Under the pieces are notes generated by a model. The model saw only the letters and a list, made by a program, of their open reading frames with translations, was not told where the DNA came from and did no database searches. The translations under genes and the position numbers were made by a program. Shown piece by piece: positions 22,518-29,067 of a stretch of 36,675 bases of DNA; the stretch's first letter is position 1, and each line of letters opens with the position of its first letter. The stretch is from an uncultured Clostridia bacterium. GTDB taxonomy: Bacteria > Bacillota > Clostridia > Oscillospirales > Feifaniaceae. Location of the stretch: NCBI GenBank assembly GCA_944376235.1, contig CALWCA010000021.1, positions 1 through 36,675 on the forward strand. Reading direction: 5' to 3'.

Positions 22518-22546
22518 ATTATAGCATACCGGTGTCCTGTACGCAA
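22518..22546 (-). promoter_or_regulatory. Promoter of the YczE-like gene
   Basis: TTGCGT (22541-22546), 17-bp spacer, TATAAT (22518-22523) with an extended TGC just before it. Confidence 0.7.
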
Positions 22547-22685
22547 CGCCGCTCAAGGCCGCACCTTCCAAACAAAAAGCAAGGCGTGCCGCGCGGCGGC
22601 AGGCAGCCTCCCTTTGCTCCTCCCCCGCCTCGTGGCGCGCCTCACACCCCCCATAAAAAAAGCCTTCTTTTCGCCGTTCAGGGGC

Positions 22686-22714
22686 TTGACAAACGGCTGC
22701 TCATTGAGTATACT
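22686..22714 (+). promoter_or_regulatory. Promoter of the feoAB operon
   Basis: TTGACA (22686-22691), 17-bp spacer, TATACT (22709-22714). Two TTAG-N6-CTAA palindromes lie just downstream. Confidence 0.8.
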
Positions 22715-22722
22715 GATATTCG

Positions 22723-22738
22723 GTTAGTTTGTTCTAAC
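22723..22738. promoter_or_regulatory. Iron-repressor-like operator 1
   Basis: GTTAG-TTTGTT-CTAAC, a perfect 5+5 palindrome with a 6-bp centre, overlapping the expected transcription start of feoA. The half-site resembles DtxR/IdeR/MntR boxes. Confidence 0.6.
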
Positions 22739-22757
22739 TATTTTTTCGGGCCCTTGG

Positions 22758-22771
22758 TTAGTGCCTACTAA
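22758..22771. promoter_or_regulatory. Iron-repressor-like operator 2
   Basis: TTAGT-GCCT-ACTAA, which keeps the same TTAG-N6-CTAA register as operators 1 and 3. It lies 26 bases before the feoA start. Confidence 0.55.
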
Positions 22772-22797
22772 TTTCACGGGAGATCTGGTGATAACAT

Positions 22798-23037
22798 ATG
22801 ACTTTGAAAAACGCCGTGCAGGGAACCCAATATATCATTCGCGACGTCGCCACCGACGACCAGGAGCTCAACGCCTTTTTGTTCTCGCTGGGCTGCTACA
22901 GTGGGGAGGCCATCACGGTCGTGTCTCACCTCAAGGGCGGCTGCGTCGTTTCCATCAAGGACGGCCGGTATACCATCGACAACCATCTGGCGGAGGCCAT
23001 CACGGTTGGCGGGCCGTCCTGTCCATCTGATGCATAA
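22798..23037 (+). CDS. feoA: FeoA, small SH3-like subunit of ferrous iron uptake
   Basis: 79 residues of the FeoA type: a short N-terminal helix, then ELNAFLFSLGCYSGEAITVVS and GCVVSIKDGRYTIDNHLAEAI, which form the small SH3-like barrel. It works with FeoB at the cytoplasmic face in Fe2+ import. It comes first in the operon feoA-feoB-Cys-rich protein, behind the iron-repressor-like operators. There is a 130-bp gap to feoB containing another operator. Confidence 0.88.
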   Translation: MTLKNAVQGTQYIIRDVATDDQELNAFLFSLGCYSGEAITVVSHLKGGCVVSIKDGRYTIDNHLAEAITVGGPSCPSDA

Positions 23038-23089
23038 TACAAGGGAGGCGATTCCCACAGCTTTTAGCTTTTATTGATATCTTTGCACA

Positions 23090-23111
23090 TTGGTTAGCTT
23101 TGTCTAACCAA
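23090..23111. promoter_or_regulatory. Iron-repressor-like operator 3, between feoA and feoB
   Basis: TTGGTTAG-CTTTGT-CTAACCAA, a perfect 8+8 palindrome with a 6-bp centre, the best of three similar sites. Its position inside the operon suggests an internal promoter or roadblock for feoB. No convincing promoter is visible beside it. Confidence 0.65.
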
Positions 23112-23167
23112 GAGAACACCGCCGCGCTGGAGAGGCGGCAAAGAACACAGGGGGAGGAAATACCACA

Positions 23168-25201
23168 ATGAGAATTGCTTTAACCGGCAACCCAAACTCA
23201 GGCAAGACCACCATGTATAACGCGCTGACAGGCCGCAACGAAAAGGTCGGAAACTGGGCGGGCGTTACGGTGGAAAAAAAGGAGTACCCAATCAAAAAGG
23301 CCTACCAGGCCGGGGAGGGGCATCTGATCGCCGTCGACCTGCCCGGCGCGTACTCCATGTCTCCGTTTACCAGCGAGGAGAGCATCACAAGCTCCTATGT
23401 GAGAAGGGAAAATCCCGATGTCATCATCAACATTGTAGACGCCACCAACTTGAGCCGCAGCCTGTTTTTCACCACGCAGCTGCTGGAGCTTGGCATTCCG
23501 GTTGTGGTGGCCCTCAACAAGAGCGACCTCAACCGGAAAAAGGAGACTGTCATCAACACAAAGCTGCTGTCCGACAAGCTGGGCTGCGCCGTTGTTGAGA
23601 CCACCTCCACGACGGCCGACGGCCTCAGGGCCGTTGTGGAAAAGGCCGCGGCCGCCGCAGGCGGCACACAGTCGGCTCCCTATCATCAGGGGGACGTCGA
23701 CCTCACCGACAAGGCGGCCGTCGAGGCGGCCGACCGCAGACGCTTTGACTTTGTCAACCGCATCGTCGAAGAGGTGCAGACCCGCAAGGTGCTGACTCAA
23801 ACCAAAAACTTCAACGACAAAATTGACGACATCCTGACCAACAGATGGCTGGGCATCCCGATTTTTGCCGTTGTCATGTTCCTTGTGTTCCAGATTTCGC
23901 AGACCTATCTGGGCACCTGGATTGCAGAAGGCGTGGAGCTTTCAGACGGCACCTTCATCCCCGGGCTGGTTCCCCTGCTGGAGGGCTTCCAGGGCTGGGT
24001 CGGCAGCCTTCTCGAAGGCGCAAGCCCCTTCCTCTACGCGCTGCTTGTGGACGGCGTGATTGGCGGCGTGATTGCCGTTGTGGGCTTTTTGCCGCTCGTC
24101 ATGGTCATGTACTTCCTGATTGCCCTGCTTGAGGACTGCGGATACATGTCCCGCGTCGCCGTTGTGCTCGACCCCATCTTCAAAAAGGTGGGCCTTTCGG
24201 GCAAGTCGGTCATCCCCTTTGTCATCACCATCGGCTGCGCCGTCCCTGGCATCATGGCCAGCCGCACCATCCGCAACGAGCGCGAGCGCAGGGCAACCGC
24301 CATGCTTGCCCCCTTCATGCCCTGCGGCGCAAAAATTCCCGTCATCGCGCTCTTTGCCGGCGCCTTCTTTGACAACGCCGGCTGGGTCAGCGCCACCATG
24401 TATCTGACCGGCATCGTGCTGATTTTCTTTGGCGCCCTGCTGGTCAACAAGGTCGCCGGCTACAAAAACAGAAAGTCCTTTTTTATCATCGAGCTGCCCG
24501 AATACAAGGTCCCCTCGCTCTGGGGTGCCTTCAAGGCCATGTGCAGCCGTGGCTGGGCTTACATTGTGAAGGCCGCCACCATCATCCTTTTGTGCAATAC
24601 GGCGGTTCAGATTATGCAGACCTTCGACTGGAGCTTTGGCGTGGCGGCCACCCCCGATTCCTCCATCCTCGCCTCCATCGCCGCACCCTTTGCCTGGCTT
24701 CTGGTCCCCATCGTGGGCGTTGTCTCCTGGCAGCTGGCCGCAGCCGCCGTCACCGGCTTTATCGCAAAGGAAAACGTCGTGGGAACCCTGGCCGTCTGCT
24801 TTGCCGGGCTTGAAAACCTGATTGACACCGAAGAGCTTGCCATGCTGGAGGGCACGGGCGCCGAAATCGCCGGCATCATGGCCATCACAAAGGTCGCCGC
24901 CCTTGCCTACCTCATGTTCAATCTCTATACGCCCCCCTGCTTTGCCGCCATCGGCGCCATGAATGCCGAAATGAAGAGCAGCAAGTGGCTTTGGGGAGGC
25001 ATCGGCCTGCAGTTTGGCGTCGGCTACACCGTGGCCTACCTGGTCTACACGGTCGGCACGCTGCTGACCGCTCCCGAGACGCTCAACTTGGGCGCCGCAA
25101 TCGGCGGGCTGGCCATTGTCCTTGCCTTTGCGGGCGTTGTGATTGCCCTTATCAAAAAATCCAACCAACAGCTCAGCGCCGAGTATGCGCTCAGCAGGTA
25201 G
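23168..25201 (+). CDS. feoB: FeoB, ferrous iron transporter
   Basis: 677 residues. The N-terminal G domain has GNPNSGKTT (7-15), DLPG (57-60) and NKSD (117-120), followed by a GDI-like helical linker. The membrane part has two Gate repeats (GYMSRVAVVLDPIFKKVGLSGKS and the later PFAWLLVPIVG region; CGAKIPV and SRTIRNERERRATAML are conserved). It imports Fe2+ under anaerobic conditions, driven or gated by GTP. It has a strong ribosome site (GGGGGAGGAAA). It is followed three bases later by a small Cys-rich membrane protein, as in many Firmicutes. Confidence 0.95.
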   Translation: MRIALTGNPNSGKTTMYNALTGRNEKVGNWAGVTVEKKEYPIKKAYQAGEGHLIAVDLPGAYSMSPFTSEESITSSYVRRENPDVIINIVDATNLSRSLFFTTQLLELGIPVVVALNKSDLNRKKETVINTKLLSDKLGCAVVETTSTTADGLRAVVEKAAAAAGGTQSAPYHQGDVDLTDKAAVEAADRRRFDFVNRIVEEVQTRKVLTQTKNFNDKIDDILTNRWLGIPIFAVVMFLVFQISQTYLGTWIAEGVELSDGTFIPGLVPLLEGFQGWVGSLLEGASPFLYALLVDGVIGGVIAVVGFLPLVMVMYFLIALLEDCGYMSRVAVVLDPIFKKVGLSGKSVIPFVITIGCAVPGIMASRTIRNERERRATAMLAPFMPCGAKIPVIALFAGAFFDNAGWVSATMYLTGIVLIFFGALLVNKVAGYKNRKSFFIIELPEYKVPSLWGAFKAMCSRGWAYIVKAATIILLCNTAVQIMQTFDWSFGVAATPDSSILASIAAPFAWLLVPIVGVVSWQLAAAAVTGFIAKENVVGTLAVCFAGLENLIDTEELAMLEGTGAEIAGIMAITKVAALAYLMFNLYTPPCFAAIGAMNAEMKSSKWLWGGIGLQFGVGYTVAYLVYTVGTLLTAPETLNLGAAIGGLAIVLAFAGVVIALIKKSNQQLSAEYALSR

Positions 25202-25204
25202 GCC

Positions 25205-25393
25205 ATGCTGCAAGACGTTGCCATCATCGCCGTTGTGCTTGCCATCGTGGGCGCCGTCGCTTCCCATCTTGTAAGGGCCAGGAAACGGGGAGAACACTGC
25301 ATCGGCTGCCCCTACGCAAAGCAATGCGGGGGAGCCTGCGGCGCAGGCCAGCCCTGCGCACAGCACCCCCAAAATCAGGAGCGGAGCCTCTAA
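25205..25393 (+). CDS. FeoB-associated Cys-rich membrane protein
   Basis: 62 residues. One N-terminal membrane helix (about 4-22) precedes a basic patch RARKRGEH and a cysteine cluster CIGCPYAKQCGGACGAGQPC. This is the small protein commonly encoded just after feoB in Firmicutes, sometimes treated as a FeoC equivalent. The cysteines may bind iron or an Fe-S cluster, but the role is unproven. The ATG is three bases after the feoB stop, so translation is probably coupled. Confidence 0.88.
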   Translation: MLQDVAIIAVVLAIVGAVASHLVRARKRGEHCIGCPYAKQCGGACGAGQPCAQHPQNQERSL

Positions 25394-25452
25394 AGACCCT
25401 GCGCTCTCCGCAGACTGTTTTCAAAGAGCACTCTTTTTCTTTCATCTTAAAA

Positions 25453-25492
25453 GGGAGAAGCCGAACACTTGGTTCGGCTTCTCCCTTTTTTT
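25453..25492. terminator. Bidirectional terminator of the feo operon and the SLH gene
   Basis: Perfect 14-bp stem (25453-25466 with 25472-25485), loop ACTTG, TTTTTTT on plus and TTTT on minus. Confidence 0.93.
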
Positions 25493-25591
25493 CGTTTCGC
25501 GCAGGCCCTTTGCTTTTGCAGATTCCCTGCGGCAGCCCCCGGCCGCCGCCATCGACCCGTCTCAAAGGCGCCTGCAGGAGAGTTGAGGCTT

Positions 25592-27070
25592 TTAAGCAGC
25601 GGCAGCTTCGTTGTCAACCGTCTCAGCCTGGGCGGTCTCGCCCTCGGCCGTCTCGGGCCCGATCTCCACCAGCCCTTCAAGCGTTTCGTCGCTGACGGTC
25701 TCGCCATCGCCGATCTCAGGCTGCGGCTGCGTCAGCTCCTCAAACCCGGTGAAGTCGGGGAAGGTGATGACCACATCGTCTCCCAGGGCGTTGATGGTGC
25801 AGTCCATGTCGTACTCATAGGCGATCGACGTCGTCTCCCCTTCCACGGTCATGTCCATGGTCATGGCAAACTGCATGCCGATGGTCTTGAGAGTGCCCTC
25901 CTTGTCGATGAGCACGCTCATGCTCACGGCGTCAAACTTCATGCCGTCAAGACCGGCCTCGCTGAAATCGCCCATCTGGCCCAGCATCTGGGTAAGCAGG
26001 CGGTTCACGGCGCCGTTGAGCACGATGGTGTAGGTCGTTCCCTCGTCGCTCTCGGCTGCGGTGATGGAGTCAATCTGATAGAGACCGTCGTTTGCCAGGG
26101 TCACGTTCGAGGTCTGCTGCTGCACGGCGGCCAGCAGGTCGGAGAAGTCCATGGGCATCTTGATTTTCTGACCGTCGGCCTCCATGTACATCACGCCGTC
26201 CTTGATCCACTGCTTGATGACGGTCTCGGTCTGCTCCTCCCCGGTCTTGACCGTGGAGATCCCCTCCATCTGGACGTCGGTATCGGTGACGAGGGTCTTG
26301 ATTTCGGAGCTGATTTCCATAGCGACGCTCTCAGCGCCCAAAGCCGTCACATCCATGGTGCCCGTCATATCCATGTCAACGCCGGTCGCCTGCTCAAAGC
26401 CGGCGCAGGCTGCCACATATTCGGCATAGGTCTCCTGCTTGTCCAGCAGAGGCTGTGCCGCCGTCTGGCTCACGGCGCCGTCGGCAATCAGCTTGGCCAG
26501 CAGGGTGTTCTCCTGTCCGTTGACCTTTGCAAACAGCGCCTGGTAGGACACTGCCACCACATCGTCTCTGAGAAATTCGCCTTGCGCCACGGCGGTGTTG
26601 TACACACCCTTCTCTGCGGCAAAGGAGACGGCCTCATCATAGGCAAACTGGCCGCCCTCACCATCGCTGTAGCCCAGGGCGCGCAGCACAAAGGTGCAGT
26701 ACATCTGCGCATTGCACAGGCTGTCGGATCCAAACTCTGTCTCGGAAATCCCGTTGGTCAGCTTGTTGGTGTAAAGCCACGCAACATGCGCCTTCGCCCA
26801 CTCGGGGACATCGGTAAAGGGGTGGGCGGTTTTGCCCGCTTCAAGGTCTGCTTTTGCCGTCTCTTCGGCGCCCAGCAGGCGCACCAGCATGACAGCCGAT
26901 TCCGCACGGGTGGGGGCGCGGTCGAGTTCAAAGCCGGTGTCAGTCCCCTGGAAGAGTCCGACCTCTTTGAGCTCCTGTGCCAGCCCGTCAAAATCCGACG
27001 CGCCGGCAGACAGTGCCAGAGCCATCACGCACAGGACCGCCAAAGCCATGACCTTGCAGAGCTTTTTCAT
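25592..27070 (-). CDS. Secreted SLH-domain protein
   Basis: 492 residues from the ATG at 27070 (AAAGGATG upstream); the open frame extends to 27157 but without a good start. A signal peptide covers about 1-24 (MKKLCKVMALAV onward, cleavage near ALSAGAS). SLH-like repeats follow: RAPTRAESAVMLVRLLG (about 51-67), the segment PFTDVPEWAKAHVAWLY, and a third region around 150-190. Then comes a beta-rich domain of about 220 residues resembling LppX/DUF6612-type lipid-carrier folds, and an acidic Glu-rich tail. No LPXTG, no lipobox. The SLH part probably holds it on the cell wall by secondary polymers. Ligand of the second domain is unknown. Confidence 0.8.
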   Translation of the reverse strand: MKKLCKVMALAVLCVMALALSAGASDFDGLAQELKEVGLFQGTDTGFELDRAPTRAESAVMLVRLLGAEETAKADLEAGKTAHPFTDVPEWAKAHVAWLYTNKLTNGISETEFGSDSLCNAQMYCTFVLRALGYSDGEGGQFAYDEAVSFAAEKGVYNTAVAQGEFLRDDVVAVSYQALFAKVNGQENTLLAKLIADGAVSQTAAQPLLDKQETYAEYVAACAGFEQATGVDMDMTGTMDVTALGAESVAMEISSEIKTLVTDTDVQMEGISTVKTGEEQTETVIKQWIKDGVMYMEADGQKIKMPMDFSDLLAAVQQQTSNVTLANDGLYQIDSITAAESDEGTTYTIVLNGAVNRLLTQMLGQMGDFSEAGLDGMKFDAVSMSVLIDKEGTLKTIGMQFAMTMDMTVEGETTSIAYEYDMDCTINALGDDVVITFPDFTGFEELTQPQPEIGDGETVSDETLEGLVEIGPETAEGETAQAETVDNEAAAA

Positions 27071-27138
27071 TGCAATCATCCTTTCTGTTGATCCGGCGGT
27101 GAAAAGGGCATCAAAATGCCGCTTTGCACGCCGTGGAT

Positions 27139-27167
27139 ATTGTACCGCAGGGCACAAGCACTGTCAA
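27139..27167 (-). promoter_or_regulatory. Strong promoter of the SLH gene
   Basis: TTGACA (27162-27167), 17-bp spacer, TACAAT (27139-27144) on the minus strand. Confidence 0.8.
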
Positions 27168-27185
27168 CCGCTGCGGCAGCTCTTC

Positions 27186-27214
27186 TTGCAATTGTCATCA
27201 AAATGACATATACT
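27186..27214 (+). promoter_or_regulatory. corA promoter with a palindrome in the spacer
   Basis: TTGCAA (27186-27191), 17-bp spacer, TATACT (27209-27214). The spacer contains TGTCAT-CAAA-ATGACA (27193-27208), a perfect 6+6 palindrome placed where a repressor or MerR-type regulator would sit. Confidence 0.6.
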
Positions 27215-27280
27215 ATTTCATGTTGCATATGTTTGCCCCTGGTTCGTGTCAAAAGCTCAAAGCAAAGGAGAATCGCTGCC

Positions 27281-28111
27281 ATGCGGACCGTCCTCGGCAC
27301 CTCCCAGCTCAAGGCGCTCAAAGAGCGTGTGGGCGACAATCTCTACACCCGTCTTCCTCCTAACCGCCCCATCTGCGCCGCTCCCGAAACGGGCGCCTGC
27401 TTTGTCAGCTTTCCTTTTTATGACATCGCAAATGAAGGCCAGAAGGAGACCCGCATCTACATTTACTGCAACACCAGCGACATCATCTTTTTGCTGGACA
27501 GCCCCCATTGTCTCGAGCTGCTCAGTCAGATCGACGACCAGCAGGAGCCTTTCCGGCAGATGCTGGACTTTCTGCTGGCCCTGACCGGAGATGACGTCTA
27601 TGTGCTGCACCGGATGGAAGATGCCATCACAAACCTTGAAGACCACCTGCTCACCCGAACCAACCCCGACGACGACAGCGGCATCCGCGTCATCTCGCTG
27701 CGGCGCATCCTGCTGCGCATGAAGCGCTACTATGAGCAGCTCACCCTCGTGACCAGCGACCTTGCCGAATCCACCAACGGCATCGTGCCTGCGCATCTGC
27801 ACAAGCGCTTTGCCGCGCTTGACCGCCGTGTGGACCATCTGCTTGAATCTGTGCGTCATCTGCAGGAGTATACCACCCAGGTGCGCGAGGCCTATCAGGC
27901 GCAGGTCGACATTGAGCAAAATCAAATCATGAAAATTTTTACTGTCATCACCACCATCTTTTTGCCTTTGACGCTGATTGTCGGCTGGTATGGCATGAAC
28001 TTCCCCATGCCGGAATATGCCTGGTCCAAAGGGTATCCCTATGTCATCTTACTGAGCGTCGCGGTGTGTATCGCCTGCTTTGCCGCCTTCAAAAAAAAAC
28101 GCTGGTTTTAG
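27281..28111 (+). CDS. corA: CorA-family divalent cation channel
   Basis: 276 residues from an ATG with AAAGGAG upstream. A short N-terminal cytoplasmic domain and long helical stalk lead to two C-terminal membrane helices (about 218-237 and 253-270). The signature YGMNFPMPEY (GMN at 238-240) lies between them. CorA pentamers let Mg2+, and in some cases Co2+ or Zn2+, into the cell. It is shorter than typical CorA (about 316 residues), mainly in the N-terminal domain. The lysine-rich end KKKRWF is normal for the family. It is transcribed alone, divergently from the SLH gene. Confidence 0.88.
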   Translation: MRTVLGTSQLKALKERVGDNLYTRLPPNRPICAAPETGACFVSFPFYDIANEGQKETRIYIYCNTSDIIFLLDSPHCLELLSQIDDQQEPFRQMLDFLLALTGDDVYVLHRMEDAITNLEDHLLTRTNPDDDSGIRVISLRRILLRMKRYYEQLTLVTSDLAESTNGIVPAHLHKRFAALDRRVDHLLESVRHLQEYTTQVREAYQAQVDIEQNQIMKIFTVITTIFLPLTLIVGWYGMNFPMPEYAWSKGYPYVILLSVAVCIACFAAFKKKRWF

Positions 28112-28143
28112 GCTCTGCGCCAAAGCTGCGCACCTGCTGCATC

Positions 28144-28181
28144 AAGAAAGCGCAAGCCCCTTTCAGGGCCTGCGCTTTCTT
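28144..28181. terminator. Terminator between corA and the flavodoxin gene
   Basis: 16-bp stem with one mismatch (28144-28159 with 28166-28181), loop of six, lying between convergent genes. A/T-rich ends on both sides allow use from either strand. Confidence 0.7.
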
Positions 28182-28230
28182 CGCTTTGAAGCGGCCTTTC
28201 CCGGCGGGCTCTCGGGCAGGCCGTCCGTTC

Positions 28231-28713
28231 TCACCCGCGCACGGCGGCCGCCAGCTGCGCCAAATCCCGCTCGTCGGGGTGGGCTTTTGCCTGGTCGAAA
28301 TTTGTCAGCATGGCATCCCTGCGAGGGCCGGCCTCCATGCTCTCATACCGCTCGCGCACCGTTTGGGGCATTTTGCCCTGGCACATGTACTCCCCCAGAA
28401 GACAGACCGTCGGCGCGAGATTTTCGCGCACGCGGCCGAGAATCTGCTCAAAATAGGCCGGCGCGCCCCCAAATCCGGCCGTGCCGAACAAAAAGACGCT
28501 CTGATTGGTCAGGCTCTTCAAAAAGTGCGCCATTTCCTCATCACAGCTCCCCTTGTCGGTCCAAAAGCCCGCATAGACGGTCTGCGCTTCAAGCGCCGCC
28601 TCATCCGGTGGTCCAAAATACAAACACTCCTGTCCCGGCAGGGACTCCCGGACAGCCCGGGCCAGCTGCTCAGTGTTGCCCGTGCGGCTGCTGTAGACAA
28701 TGGCATAACTCAT
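28231..28713 (-). CDS. bilS: Flavodoxin-family protein, BilS type
   Basis: 160 residues from an ATG with GGAAGGGGG upstream. The FMN phosphate loop SSRTGNTEQLA (about 8-18), GFWTDKGSCDEE (about 50-61), FLFGTAGFGGAPAYF (about 73-87) and YMCQGKMPQTVRERYE are the pattern of the flavodoxin-3/BilS group. BilS is the flavodoxin partner of bilirubin reductase BilR in gut Clostridia, where it is thought to donate electrons. No bilR lies in this window, so it may act with a distant partner or in another electron-transfer role. Family assignment is firm; the bilirubin link is by name only. Confidence 0.8.
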   Translation of the reverse strand: MSYAIVYSSRTGNTEQLARAVRESLPGQECLYFGPPDEAALEAQTVYAGFWTDKGSCDEEMAHFLKSLTNQSVFLFGTAGFGGAPAYFEQILGRVRENLAPTVCLLGEYMCQGKMPQTVRERYESMEAGPRRDAMLTNFDQAKAHPDERDLAQLAAAVRG

Positions 28714-28850
28714 GATTTTTCCCCCTTCCTGTCGCAATCCAAGCGCCGCCCCTTATATGACGGCGTTTTGCAGTGCTCCCTTTTCTTGGGGCGCTGCGCA
28801 CGCTCTCCTTTGGGCAGGGCAAACGCCCGCATTTTTGACCATGTTTTTTG

Positions 28851-28856
28851 ATTATA
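28851..28856 (-). promoter_or_regulatory. Extended -10 promoter of the flavodoxin gene
   Basis: TATAAT on the minus strand preceded by TGA (extended -10), with no clear -35. The leader to the ATG is about 130 nt and holds no motif I recognise. Confidence 0.45.
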
Positions 28857-29067
28857 TCACGAAAATAGAACACAATACAGTCTGATTCTCACTCTTGCTC
28901 GCCATTTCATAGGCAAACCTCCGCACCTTTTCCCGAAGTGCAGACCGTTGCTTTGCGCCGGTCTGTGCCCCAAGCTGCCGCGCCGTGCCGTGAAGCCTCT
29001 TTGGGGGAAGGCCGGAGCCGGTCTTTTGGGATGTTTCATGAAAAGGAAAAAGCCGCCTTGAAGGTTT
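28857..29067. other. Intergenic region between flavodoxin and BlaR1-like genes
   Basis: No convincing gene. GC-rich palindromic bits (GGCCGGAGCCGGTC near 29012-29025) and a short CCTT-CAAGG hairpin at the BlaR1 end may contribute to termination, but none has the form of a strong intrinsic terminator. Confidence 0.4.

Noticed and set aside
23942-25372. 476-codon open frame opposite feoB
   Set aside because: Antisense shadow. feoB motifs and its coupled partner gene define the coding strand.
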